NCBI GenBank assembly: GCA_963573305.1
Contig: OY754332.1
Span: forward strand, 49,513,559-49,577,558
DNA length: 64,000 bases
Source: Pyrrhosoma nymphula
Taxonomy: Eukaryota; Arthropoda; Insecta; Odonata; Coenagrionidae
Direction of reading: 5' to 3'
Below the pieces are notes generated by a model. That model made no database searches. It saw only the letters and a list, made by a program, of their open reading frames with translations, and was not told where the DNA came from. Positions 35,158 to 46,321 of the stretch are shown here, piece by piece. The translations under genes were made by a program, and so were the position numbers. Every line of letters begins with the position of its first letter. The stretch's first letter is position 1.

Positions 35158-36085
35158 TTTTCACCACGATCATTTCTTCTTCCTAGCCCAAACCCTCCCA
35201 CTTCTAATCCGTCACTCCCTTCCCCCACCACTGCATTCCAGTCACCCATCACTATCAGGTTTTTCTTTCCCGGCACTTCTCTAATTATTTCTTCTACTTG
35301 TTCGTACACCTCTTCCACCTCTTCCTCCCTATGGTTTATCGTAGGCATCTATACCTGGACCAGTACGAAATTCGTCGGGCGTTCTTTTATTTCTACCAGT
35401 AGTATCCTGTCGCTCACCTGTTCAATGTTTACCACCCTCAGCCCCAATTTTGTGTTCAGTACCATACCTACCCCACGTTGACTCTCATCTCCCCCACTAT
35501 AGATTACCCTGTAGTTATCACTCCAATAGTCCCCGCTATCCTTCCATCTCACCTCGCACAATCCCAAAGCATCTATTTTTCCTTTTTCCATTTTCTGTTT
35601 AATATTTTAAAGCTTCCCGGCCCTCATCATGGTCCTTACGTTCCAAGTTCATATTTTTACCGCTGTTTTCCTCCCCCTCTTTCTATTTTTCTTCTTCTTC
35701 TCCCTCCTATCCCTTGTTTCCGTCGATGATGATGCTCTGCAAGGATTTCGTGTGATGACGACCGCGGAGGCCTTGCCTCCCCCGCTGCTGGGCACGACCC
35801 CCGCCTTAGTGGGCGGCGTCTCGTAGTTTCCAGGAATCAATTCTCTGTGAATGACTTTCATATTCTAGGAAATGATAGTTGAGAGGTATTCCCACGCCAC
35901 TCAACGGTATTTTTAACGTGACACCATCACGGAACTACCTTTTGTCTGGCTCCTACCCTTCGACCTATCTGGCATGGTTGGCCACACCAGAAGCAATAGT
36001 GCTTGTTCCTGCCAGTCCAGCTCTAGGAGTCATTGGAACGCACAAGCCCTTCCACCACGTCGAGGTCGTAGTTCAAGAATATTTA

Positions 36086-36429
36086 GGTTTTTTTCTCTGT
36101 GAACATTTTTAGCAGTGATAAAAAAGTGGATGAATCCAATTGAAGTGTTCCTTTTAAAAATTTATCGGCCGTGAAATTTTCACGCAACCAAGTGTTGGCC
36201 ATAACTTTCTGGAAGGGTCTTGTCCACTTGGAGGTACTATCTGTTTTCATCAGCCATCATATTTTCTTCTAGAGGATAATACTTCCTGGAATTGGAGTTT
36301 ACCCCTTCTCGAACGTGTAGCTGCGAGTTCTCCTTTGGGCGGTTTTCCTCCATAAGGTTAATTTAAAAAATCAGGGAGGATTTGAATCTATTAGGTCCAT
36401 TTTAGCTCTATTTCAGCGACCATTTACTT
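36086..36429. other. Unassigned stretch
   Basis: No coding, RNA or repeat feature could be recognised between RTE copy B and the older RTE fragments. Confidence 0.5.
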
Positions 36430-36542
36430 TCTATCACATCATCTGCAGTCATCAATCTAAAGATTAGTTTGCTGAAGCTCTCCTATTAGCAACCATTTTT
36501 TCTTCACAAGCCTTCATTTTGTCATCTCTCATAATTTTCTCT
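36430..36542 (-). pseudogene. Older RTE family, 3' end
   Basis: GCAGTCATCAATCTAAAGAT and GTTTGCTG match the 3' end of the fragment at 9160-9230. The element continues at 38166-38433 after the inserted plus-strand RTE fragment. Confidence 0.6.
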
Positions 36543-38165
36543 GGTGAAGGTGGCTGGCGGAGAATCAGGGTGGGCAGCTTTAGGTCGCGGGATAAGGCAA
36601 GGGTGGCCATTGTCACCTTTGCTTTTTTAAATCAAAGCCGATGAAATTTTACGAGAAGCATGAAAAGAGCTAGATGTGAAAATAGAAGTAGGAGGCCATC
36701 AAATAAAGTCGGGTATAGGGCTGGGCGATTTTCCAATATAGTGGTTCCAATTTCAATATTTTTAAATATTGGGATTCCATAAATCACTATTTTTGAATGA
36801 CCAATACCAATATCCTGTAATGGATATTGGTAGTCGGAAAAACCAATATTTGTAATTGAAATATTGTATATTGAAGAACCAATATTTCCAACTGGAATAT
36901 TGAATTTTGGATTATCAATGTTAAAAATTCAAGTAATGAATATTGGAACTCTGCGAGGAGGGTGGTCGCAGAGAGCCCTAATCTTTGAAAACAGACGGCG
37001 CGCGTGACACTTCCTTTTCCACCATTACTCATAGCAATAACGGGAAAAATAAGCATACGTTGCTTTTCTTGTTTTATTAGCAGACTTTCACATAGTTAAC
37101 ACAGGCAGCATTTGCAAACTATTGTAAGATTTGTAAGGATAAATTTTACCTGTTAATATTATTATGTTCAATATTTTACAATAGGTTTACCAATATTTCA
37201 TTATTTCCTTACTTCCAATATTACAATAGTTCCAATATTCCAATATTTACCAATATTCAATATTCCAATACAGACTATTGATATTGGTCCATTTTCAATA
37301 TTTTAAGATATTGGGTATTGATATTGGGATTCAAATACCACCCAACCCTAGTCGGGTAGACTCGCGGACGACCAGGCGTTGATTAGTCGATCATGTAAGG
37401 GATTGCAAGCATTGGAAGATGCATCATATGCATCCGGGAAATACGGAATGAATACCTATATATCAATAGAAAACAAACGCAATGAGTTTCTCAAGGTCAA
37501 AGAAATCAAGGCTGGTCATGGTAAGGCAAGTAGATGGGCATTAACTGGAGCAAGTAGAGCAATTTAATTACTTGAATAGTACGTCGCCAGAAAATGGGAA
37601 TAGTAGCGAAGACACTAAAAGGAGAATAGCGCTAGCGAAAAAGGCGTTTAGCAATAGGAGGGAGTTGATGACACGGTACTTGTGTAGGAATGTAAAGAAA
37701 TTGCTGGCGAAAGTTTTAGTATGAGTGTAGCTTTGTATGGTGCATAAACATGGACTCTAAGGAGGGAGGATGAGAATAGGCTGCAGGCGTTTGAAATATT
37801 GGTTGAAGGAGAATGAAGAAGGTGCAATGGACAGAAAGGTATACCATCGAGGAAGTGCATGGTTTGGTGGGTAAGTAGAGGGAACATCCGGAGGAGATTA
37901 GGTGGAGGCAGAAAAGGTGGATGGAAGAGGTAATGTGGAGCGAAGGTTTGCTGAAGGCCGTGATACAGGGCAGGATTTTGAGTAAGCAAGGAATGGGAAG
38001 AAAGCGAATCGGTCATATGGATGGGATGAAGAGGGGTAGGGCGTATGTTGGGATGAAGGAAAACATTGTACAGGTAGATATAGGTCTTCGCCGTCATAAA
38101 TCTAGAGGATTTCATCATATTCCATATAAACTTACCTCAACCTGTATATTGCCCTAACAATAATA
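36543..38165 (+). pseudogene. RTE-type fragment D, 5'-truncated and decayed
   Basis: This aligns with RTE copy A from RT motif B (25350) to the 3' end. 'GGCAAGGGTGGCCATTGTCAC' stands for motif B. A degraded motif C follows across the MITE: GACGACCAGGCG is present, coding for A-D-D-Q-A after a changed residue. The C-terminal block then leads to the 3' UTR (TTTCATCATA, CCTCAACC). Numerous stops and indels show it is much older than copies A and C. It interrupts a minus-strand RTE remnant, and is itself interrupted by a hAT MITE at 36716-37350. Confidence 0.8.
36716..37350. mobile_element. 635-bp hAT-type MITE rich in CAATATTGG motifs
   Basis: The ends are TAGGGCTGGGCGATTTTCC and, as reverse complement of the right end, TAGGGTTGGGTGG. 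A perfect 8-bp duplication GTCGGGTA flanks it (36708-36715 and 37351-37358). Removing it rejoins RTE fragment D at the codons before A-D-D. The interior is dominated by ATATTG and CAATAT words within CCAATATT and ATATTGG contexts. No transposase sequence was recognised. It is related in end sequence to the element at 51891-52568. Confidence 0.93.
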
Positions 38166-38433
38166 ACTTCATCCGTCTTCCTCGATATTTCTTCCCATTC
38201 ATTTCTCCTTGCAGTACTTTTTCCAAGAAACTAATATGTCTCAAAATGTGTCCCCCGATTTAATTACTTCTACTTTTGAGTTTGTATTAAACATATTTTC
38301 TCCCCAACTCTTTGTAGGATTTCTTCATTATATCCATACAATTATTCTCTACCATTCTTCGATGACGCCACATTTCCATTGCTTCCAACCTCCATTGCTC
38401 TGCTGAAGTTATCGTCGAAGCATCGAAATGATT
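38166..38433 (-). pseudogene. Older RTE family, RT C-terminal part
   Basis: Minus-strand reading gives 'ASTITSAEQWRLEAMEMWRH', the L-E-A-x-E-M-W block of RTE C-termini. GGACACATTTTGAGACATA follows, which corresponds to the 'GHILRH' block. It matches the fragment at 9290-9400 and is the continuation of 36430-36542. Confidence 0.65.
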
Positions 38434-38451
38434 GAGGCGTTCACCAAGAAG

Positions 38452-38494
38452 AAGGAGGGAGGATGAGAATAGGCTGCAGGCGTTTGAAATATTG
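38452..38494 (+). repeat. 43-bp exact duplicate of part of RTE fragment D
   Basis: It is identical to 37759-37801, beginning AAGGAGGGAGGATGAGAATA. It abuts the 5' truncation point of the CR1-like LINE. Confidence 0.95.
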
Positions 38495-39968
38495 TTCACA
38501 GATCGCACCGTTCGCACTGTTCTTAGACATAATATTCAAGAAGTCATTGTCTGAAGGAAAGATACCAATAGACTGGACAATTGCAAACGTTACACCGATA
38601 TTCAAAAAGGGAAACAGACATGACCCAGGGAACTATCGACCAATTTCATTAACGTCAATTATAGGCGAGATACTCGAACATATCGTCGTTAGCAATATCA
38701 TGACGTTCCTGGACAGTCGTAACTTCCTCCATGGCTGTCAGCACGGCTTTCGGAAAGGTAGATCATGTGAAACACAGCTCGCGCACTTTCTTCATGACGT
38801 TCTCAAATCTGGTGAATCGAAAAGACAAGTGGACGCATTATTCCTAAATTTTAAGAAAGCTTTCGACACGGTACCTCACAACAAACTTTTATACAAATTA
38901 CAGTCATGCGGGCTGAACGAAACAGTAGTAAACTGGATACGCGACTTTCTGAGTGATCGTAAGCAAAAAGTAGTTCTTGACGGAATTAGCTCTGATTAAA
39001 GTGACATCAGATGTCCCACAAGGAAGCGAAATCCTTTTCGAAATCCGAAAACCTTTTTGTTCATTATATACATAAATGACCTATGCTCTCGAATTAGCAG
39101 TAAAATACATTTATTTGCTCACGACGCTGTCATCTATCGCGAAATTAATAATCACTCTGACTTTGAAATTCTAACATCGGATTTAAACAACATTCATGTG
39201 TGGAGCCAAGAGTGGGGACTCGAACTTAATCTGAGCAAATGCACGGCGGTACATTTCTAGCGGGGGTCGTCCAACTATCCCCATGTATATGCTGTGGATG
39301 GTGTTAACATAAAGGCAACAGATGAAGAGAAGTATCTGGGAGTTACGATAACCTCGAACCTATCGTAGGGAACACATATAAGAAATATTTGTGGCAGAGC
39401 TCTGAAGAAGCTAGGATTCGTCAAGCGTATTGTGGGAAGATTTTCAGATGACAAAGTAAAAGAGAGGTGCTATTTCGCACTCGTCCGGCCACACCTTGAA
39501 TATGCAGCGAGCATATGGGATCCGGTGCAGAAAGACTTAATTCGGGAACTTAATAAAATACAAAGGAAAGCTGCGCGATTCGTCAAAAGCTGCCACGGGC
39601 GTACAGACAGCGTTACACAGATGTTAAACGAATTAGGCTGGGAGCCACTAGAGACTCGGAGGCTGCGCGCTAGGCTTAGATTACTTGAGCAATTGAGAAT
39701 AGATATCTTTCAGAGCGACACGGAGAACATCATATTAGAACCCCACTATATTTCCAGGTCCGACAGAAACGATAAATTAAGAGAGATATTTTGCCGAACG
39801 GATAGGTATGGGAATTCGTTTTTCCCCCGAACAATAAGGGACTTTAATAAATGCTAGGCGTTTTTTCATTAGAGCGTTTCCTTTTTATATGTAAACGGCT
39901 GGTGTCCTAACACCCCCCACCACACGCCTATTGAGGCGGCTTGCGGGGTAGTATGTAGATGTAGATGA
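38495..39968 (+). pseudogene. CR1-like LINE, 5'-truncated, RT domain to 3' end
   Basis: The reading starts inside the RT: 'IFKKSLSEGKIPIDW', 'ANVTPIFKKGNRHDPGNYRP', 'HGFRKGRSCETQL', motif A 'LFLNFKKAFDTVPH' (the usual Asp is Asn), a stop, then degraded motif B, and motif C 'LFAHDAVIY', where the first Asp of F-A-D-D is His. The C-terminus follows as 'RPHLEYAASIWDP' and 'LNELGWEPLETRRLRARLRL'. The 3' UTR contains GGTGTCCTAACACCCCCC and a GTAGATGTAGATG tail. It is catalytically dead, but is the longest copy of this family here; shorter ones are at 1325-1706 and 8250-8640. Confidence 0.88.
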
Positions 39969-40345
39969 AGAAAGAATTGATGACGGAGATGTTCTGCATA
40001 AAAGAAAAGAAAATACTGGCGAAGAGTCCAATGTGGCACAGAAACGTGGATTCTAAGGAAAGGGAACAAGAGTAGGCTGCAGGAGTTTGAGGTGAGGGTA
40101 AGGAGGAGAACGGAGTGAGTGTGATGGACGGAAAGGAAGACGAATAAGGAAGTGCTCGCTCGGCGTGGCGGATGAGGAAAGGAGAGATTATGAGGAGACG
40201 GGTGGAACAGGTAGCGAGGGGAGGAGGGATGTTGAAGGCCGTGATGGAGGGGAGGATACTGGGCGAGCGGGGAAGGGGTAGAAAAAGCTTAATGGATGGG
40301 ATGAAAAGAAGTAGGACGTACGCCGAGCAGAAAAATTGAATCTTG
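39969..40345 (+). pseudogene. RTE-type fragment E, C-terminal region
   Basis: Sequence after the LINE tail aligns with RTE copy A from about 25795 to 26200: GAATTGATGACGG, CAGAAACGTGGA, GTAGGCTGCAGGAGTTTGAG, GACGGAAAGGAAGACGAATA, GCCGTGATGGAGGG and GATGGGATGAA. Indels break the frame throughout. It is probably the target into which the CR1-like LINE inserted. Confidence 0.75.
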
Positions 40346-41859
40346 AATAGAGTCGGCCTGTGGCTTTATAAGATTATTTTAGGCATTCCTTCTTGCATCT
40401 TTTCCGTCTGCCTAAACCGGTGAGTCGTATCCTATAAGCACAACGATTCATAATGGGGGCGTTTACCACTACTTTTATTGCCGAATCTGATAGTTTATCA
40501 AAAAAAACCCGTATTTTTCCGTTTTTCGATCCGTCACCTAGTTCTCGAGTTATAAGCGACGAAAAACATGTTCTTAACCATTTCGCTGGAATGGGCGAGC
40601 TGAGACTTCTTACGTCATCCCTTCGTCCAATCACAACTGAGACTGCACAGCTCCTTCGCCCAATCAAAATCTGTGCTGTGTAGGCAGACCTCCCCTCCCC
40701 AACTCCACCCCTACTCCACTCCCCAAAACAGCGAATGTGGGGACGTGGATGACGTAGAAGGTCTCAGCGCAGCTCATTCGACGTGCATCACGTCTTTTGC
40801 GTATTTTAATTTTCAATTTATGAGTGAATGGCTACGGTTAGAAAATTGCTTTTTTCACTAAAATTCATTTTTTGTTTCAATCTAACGATTTCGCGAATAA
40901 ATTAGCAATTTCTGTTTCGAGTAAACTCCCCCATTGTAGAAACGTGAAGTGCGATGCCTTGCTATCAAGAGAATACCTCAGATCGAATGTTTCCAACAAA
41001 GATTGTCCAATCACAAAGAATCCAATACCGCTGGTGAGAGGGCACTCCACAAACTCATTAATTTGAATATTTGTTGAATTTACACTCGAATTTCGCATAC
41101 ACCTAGCGAGGAAAAGTAGGAATGAACTGGCTGGGCAGGTGAACTAATAGCCTAAATCTGATTAATAAGAATCTAAAGGAAAATTTTACACAAAAAACTT
41201 GCTAAATAAAAAATGTTTATATAAAGTAATACTTTGATAATGCATTGCTTATTTATTGAAAGCCCAGTAGTTCTGATATACGGTTTAATAAATTAAGTTA
41301 AACTAAGCCTCCTGAGATCACCTCACTTGGTTGAGTGACTAAAAACTATATCGCGCGCAAAATTTTCAAATGGAAAGTATGAAAAAAAATTCCATTGATG
41401 AAAGCGATAAATTAAATTCTAGAAGAAGTCATAAATTGAGAAAATCGGAATGTGGCTAGAAACATACGACTACGAGACGCAGAAATCACAAAAATCCATG
41501 ATCCTGAAAGGCTCAACACACACGAATTACGATTCAAATATTACAAATTATTTGGGAGAAGAAAGTAATGGAATGAAAAATAATGACTTATTCCCATCTT
41601 TAATACTGTTGAGGAAGAGGCAGGTACTGCTGTTTTATATTATGTAGCTTAAATTAATCCTAATAAATTTATGTGTTGAAAAAAACTGGGAGTTCGCAGA
41701 ATGTGAACTTTCCCATCAACATTTGCTCTACGCTGTTTGTGCCTACTCCGATTAAAGGGCGATGCCCATCCTGGCTCCACGTGTCCCTCCGTGAAGTGGC
41801 CATCTGAAGCAATTTCAACCGCCAATTAAAAATAAACCAATACAACCGTCGGCCTTAAG
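40346..41859. other. Unassigned stretch
   Basis: No gene recognised. 40374-40690 has moderate GC content and a few short open frames without family features. 40860-41859 is AT-rich. Confidence 0.45.
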
Positions 41860-42960
41860 CTGGAGCACGTATCCCAGTGGAGTGATTCAGTCGGCGTTGC
41901 ATTGACGAGGAGCCAAAATGCCAGCCGTGAGTGGCACACACTCCCCTGGCACCGATTTGGCACGCCAATCGGCCGGCGCAACGTGAGACCGCTCCGCTCC
42001 AAGAAATGAACAGTGGACGCCACCTGCGCGGATGGGGTTCGAGCCCCGTCGACTCCGTGGAAATCACGCGACGCCGAGGCGACCCCCGGTCATAGATCAC
42101 GGAACGCGCGGCGCTGACTGACTCGTGCTGATCGGTGGGCGGCGGCTGTCATTAGGTGCACTGTCCGCACGGCGCACATGATCCTCCCCCCCGCCCACCC
42201 GGTGGATCAGAGGGGGGTGGGAACTCCAGACAAAACCCCTTCCCCTGAACCCAAACCGGACCCCCCCCCCTTCAAATGAAATCCTGGCTGCGTGCCTGCT
42301 TGCCCCTTGAGCTGACTTGAGTCTGTGTGTGCCGAGGACTCTCCGCGCAAAGGGAGGGTAGGGCGGGGAGGGGGAGAAACGGTGGAGGGGGATTGTGTGT
42401 GAAGGTCGCGAATGGAGAGGTGGGAGAGGGAGGGACGGAGGGTGGGAGGTACGGAGGGTGGGAGGGAGAGGGAGGAGGAGGGAGGGGGAGGGGAGAGAGA
42501 CCATCTGGCAGCGAGGGCATTCTGCGCATACTTGTGATCCATTATTTACGACCGCCGACTGGCGCCAGCGGACCTGCCGCGACCTCCCCTCCTCCCATCC
42601 CCTCCCGCGTCCCCGCGCCGTGCCGGCTTCCCACAATACCCCGCGCCGCCCTCCCCTCCCGCCCCTCCCTTACTCCTCCGAGATGCTCATCTCCGGCTCC
42701 ACCCCCCCCCCCCCGACTCACCCCCCTCATCCTTCCCGTCTTATAGTCGTCCGCCCCCGTATGTACACGGCGAAGGGCGGTATACATCCCACTCCCGCCG
42801 CCCCCCGCTTCCCTCCCCCCATCCTCCACCAAAGGAGTCGCCCGTGATGCTCGCCTTCTTCCCATGATGCACCCCGCCGCCTACGAGCGCATGACCTGCT
42901 CTCGCGCGGCAGCAGCCACCGGGTATTTAAGAGGGACGGGGAGCGGGTCGGAGTGGAGTA
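41860..42960. promoter_or_regulatory. GC-rich, CpG-containing island, possible promoter region
   Basis: This is the most GC-rich kilobase of the window, with CG dinucleotides, long purine or pyrimidine tracts (42360-42500, 42590-42720) and overlapping open frames of low-complexity Gly/Arg/Pro protein that I consider artefacts. GGGTATTTAAGAGGGACG near 42919 is TATA-like. A tRNA-type T-arm (GGGGTTCGAGCCCC) near 42036 suggests a SINE fragment. A host promoter is possible but unproven. Confidence 0.35.
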
Positions 42961-43075
42961 CGTGCCGCATTACCACCATCTCGAGGGCGCGGGATCGAAT
43001 TCCCGCGGAGGCGGAGATTTTTTCGGCGAAATCACGATCCCCACTCGGATGCTAGTAGTGAGCACTTATTAGGTT
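42935..43075 (+). mobile_element. tRNA-derived SINE, 5' part
   Basis: GGAGTGGAGTACGTGCC (A-box-like) and GGGATCGAATTCCCGC (B-box-like) are followed by CGATCCCCACTCGGATGC. That last block corresponds to TGATCCCTACTTAGATGC of the SINE near 44176. It then breaks off. Confidence 0.55.
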
Positions 43076-43489
43076 GATTAGGGAGTTGCTAAAGATAAGA
43101 GAATGGAAGAGCATGGACATAGAGATAGGGAAACTAATGATTAGTGATTCGATCATGAACTAAGACGAGAAACAAAGACGGCAAGAAAAGCATGTTGGAT
43201 AGGTGTAACATAGTGGAAATATTTACTCTCTGTAATCGTGACTTGTGAGAGAAAAACAAGTTAATGTTCACTCTATTTTTATAAATACTGGCCTTCGTGG
43301 CGAATCCTTGAGAGTGACTCTGCGTGTTGAAACCATGTTCGGCGTTAGTTAAGGTACCTTGCGTGGAAATTTACTACTGTAATATTTATGGAGAAGTGGT
43401 GTTGGAGAGAGGGCAAAGGTAATGAGGGATTCGTATCTGTGTGGTGGCCAGATTACAGGCAGCCCATCCGAGCGCCCGGATTAAAAAAC
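43076..43489. other. Unassigned stretch
   Basis: No feature recognised between the two SINE pieces. Confidence 0.5.
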
Positions 43490-43700
43490 TAGGAAGGTAG
43501 AATTTTCACCGGTATCCGATCCTTTAGGAATTATGTGGTGAGCCATTCAAGTGTCGATACTCCGTCCGTCGGATTAGACGTTAAACTGTGGCCCTTTTGG
43601 CGTCTCTCGTTGAAAGTAACCTCCTACCGATGCCGGGATTCCTTCCTCCATTCACCAGAAAGTACTTCCCAACCTTCCCACGCATCCTCAATGACGCGAA
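43490..43700 (+). mobile_element. SINE body fragment
   Basis: The ordered blocks TGTGGTGAGCC, CTCCGTCCGTCGGATTAGAC, GTTAAACTGTG and CCGATGCCGGGATTCC also occur in the SINE at 44085-44330. No tRNA head is attached here. Confidence 0.65.
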
Positions 43701-44084
43701 TGACGTCAGATTTCGATCACCTCCCCAAATAACCAACCAAGAACCAACAGAAGGGGTAGTCTCTGGGGTGCAAGTCATAAGTCCCGGGTTCGAACATGGG
43801 CAAAGTCTATTTACACACGTCCTATGGCCAACTTGGATGACGCCAGAGCATTTTGTGATCTCCCTGCGAAGTAGATCCGTCAGGGCATCGCCGTGAAGCG
43901 GACTGAATCCCCCCCTCCCCCTCTGATGCCCACCTACCTCAGAGCTCCGCTGCTGTGCTTAGTATTCCGTGACCTCAACCCTAGAACCATTTGACCAGCC
44001 TTCGGGGAGAGGACTGTGACCTGGTCGTTTGAGGCCTTACTCCGACATCCCATTGGTCTCCTCACGAATGAAATTGGGAACGGG

Positions 44085-44330
44085 TTGGTGAGGTGGCATG
44101 CGTACCGGCTTCCCATCCTGCGAACACAAGTTCAAATCAGAGCTGTGACGGAGATTATTTTACTATAGATTCCTGATCCCTACTTAGATGCCTTGTGGTG
44201 AGCCCTCAAGTATAATAATCCGTCCGTCGGATGGGATATTAAACTGTGATCCCCTTGTTGCATTTCTTTAAAAACAGGCTGATTCCGACGCCAGGTTCCT
44301 CTTCACCCTTCCTTCCAATCCCTTAACTTC
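44085..44330 (+). mobile_element. tRNA-derived SINE with conserved body
   Basis: The head has TGGTGAGGTGGCATGCG (A-box-like) and AAGTTCAAATCAGAGC (B-box-like). The body has TTGTGGTGAGCCCTCAAGTA, CCGTCCGTCGGATGGGA, TTAAACTGTGATCCCC and CCGACGCCAGGTTCC. It shares its body with 43490-43700. A CCGTCGGATGGGA(C/T)GTTAAAC-like core is widespread in invertebrate SINEs. No target duplication was found. Confidence 0.65.
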
Positions 44331-46310
44331 GTACCTCCATGTCTTACTGGCAAAATAGATCTCAGTTGTCGGTACCAAACATAATCAACCCAACTAAAGA
44401 ATGAAATTTCTTGATCAAACGCAGAGAGAACGATTGTCAGAATTTGGAACCGTACAACTATGCACGAGAAAATGAGAAATATCATTGTTAGATTAAATGA
44501 GAGCTTAATACTGGCTGCACCAGCAAATAATGCTTCGGAGTTCATTCCCTGGTTTATATGTGAATTTGACTTTCTCTTACCCGGTTAAACACGCCGGTGA
44601 GAGGCGCCAAATGTTGTCGTTTTATAGGCCTGGCTCAAATCATTTCCGATCTCAAAGTATCGATGCCAACCTCGAAAAAGAATGGGGCAGATAATCGAAA
44701 GTCCGAGCGAATGGATGTATAGTAAAGGATTGCATCGCTGGAATACGGCTAACGGCATTTGGGGGATTACCTACAACCCTCCGATATTAACACTAAGAAA
44801 TAGGGGGCACGTAGTATCCGCGCGCACAATTTTTATCAGAGAAACGAGGCTTTGATCAAGTACGTGAAATGCGGGTGGCAGTGGAGTCGGAAATTCTCCT
44901 GCATGGAAATGAGTCACATACTTGAAGCAGTGGTCTTCCTAAGGGATGGCTTAACGTAAGTTACTGTAGGACGCGTGAGTGGGTCAGTCTGACAAAGCTA
45001 GGGTGTAAAATCAGTCAAAATGAGGCGCTTTTCTGAAATAAATCATGGATTTAATTAATAGTCACTACAATTCTTAACTTTAAAAATAAAGCATTATCTA
45101 CGAGGGAAATGTGAGTAGGAGTCAATCCACTGACATGCCTCCCTCTCTAAACTCCAACCTGCCTGATGATCACTTTTCCACCTACATCTATATTTTGATT
45201 AAATGTCAGGACGGCATGCATTTCATTCTCGACCCATAGGTTATTGCTCTCAATTTTTGTCATTGTTACAGTAATGCGAGACTAGCTTGAAAAGAAAGCA
45301 GAGTTCAACACTATAAGGTTCCATATTCTAATAATTGTGTTGAGCGCAGTTGGTATTTACGTTCAGCAATTTCTCAGTGATTGAGGGGCAATCATTGAAC
45401 CTAATAAAAAAAAGTTGCCGCCCTAAATAACGGTTTTCAAAAATATCATAGTTATGTCTAAGTAATTTTGCAAACAAAGTAGCATTATGTTGTTTGTAAA
45501 TCATAATTTAACGTTGATCAAAGCCATTTATTTTCTTTTGAATGAATCCGCGAGAGATGCGACTCGTTCATTGAAATTATTATCCCAAGAATATTTACAG
45601 TGAAACGCATTGGAAAAAATAGGCACCGAAAGTCAATGTCAAGTAAAAGTCACGGATGATAATCGCACACAATTTATTACGTTTCACATGACAGGATTTG
45701 GATGAATGATTGGGAATACGTGACAGTTCTACGCTCCAAGTTTATCAGGCGCCTTAGTGGATTCAACGAAGCAGTGTCAAGTTGTGAGTCGTCTTCTCGG
45801 CTAGCAAAGCAATTAAGGAGAATCCACCGCGACGTTGTCAGTCAACATAAGTGCATTTGTATTACTTTGTTTAAAACTTCAACTTCCGCTGATGACAAAC
45901 CATAGCCATTAAAAAACTAAGTTTAAATACAAAATATGTATATTATTTGGTGAAAATAGTTTTAATGAACACTTTTTTCCAGACGCAGGAGCTAACTGAA
46001 GCGCCATTTATTTGAAATCCCGCATTTTGATTTCAATTATTTCTGTTATCTTTCTAATAACTGAAATAATAAGATGGAAAGGTGACTGCATTTATTTATA
46101 TTCGATTTCCTACGATTTTTCGCTTCTTATGCACAGTTTGGCAGAAAATGGCATTTGTATTACATAGAAAAATGCTTTTTCCCCATTTTTACCCATTCTT
46201 GCACTGAGCACCGTGCAATTTCAAGTTCAATTTGAGATTTAATATAGCGTGAAAAGGTATGATTTTGAGTGTTCATATATATTAGAGACACTATTAAATT
46301 AAAGGTTCAT
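44331..46310. other. Unassigned stretch
   Basis: No recognised gene, RNA or repeat on either strand before the target duplication of RTE copy C. The 67-codon frame at 45702 has no family features. Confidence 0.5.
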
Positions 46311-46321
46311 ATTCAATAAAA

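Larger units (their letters stand above)
32291..35861 (-). pseudogene. RTE endonuclease/reverse transcriptase ORF, copy B
   Basis: This minus-strand copy best shows the intact N-terminus: an ATG at 35861 opens 'MKVIHRELIPGNY' and runs in frame through a Lys/Arg-rich linker to the endonuclease, where GGA has become TGA at 'KIG'. 'GDWNAVVGEG' is intact. RT blocks include 'GFRKGRATRDAI', 'GVRQGCPLLPLLFN' and 'RFADDQALV'. Reading is broken by several stops and by inserts at 33772-34112 and 34963-35157. It cannot make a functional protein. Confidence 0.88.
32211..36077 (-). mobile_element. RTE-type retrotransposon, full-length copy B, minus strand, with two nested inserts
   Basis: It is bounded by the 8-bp direct repeat AATATTTA (32203-32210 and 36078-36085). 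The total is 3867 bp. Removing the nested LTR plus 5 bp and the nested SINE plus 11 bp leaves 3315 bp, matching copies A and C. It is more diverged than those two, so it is an older insertion of the same family. Confidence 0.9.

Noticed and set aside
42097..42865. Several frames over 100 codons
   Set aside because: All are Gly/Arg/Pro/Ser-rich products of GC-rich repeats, overlap on both strands and resemble no family.
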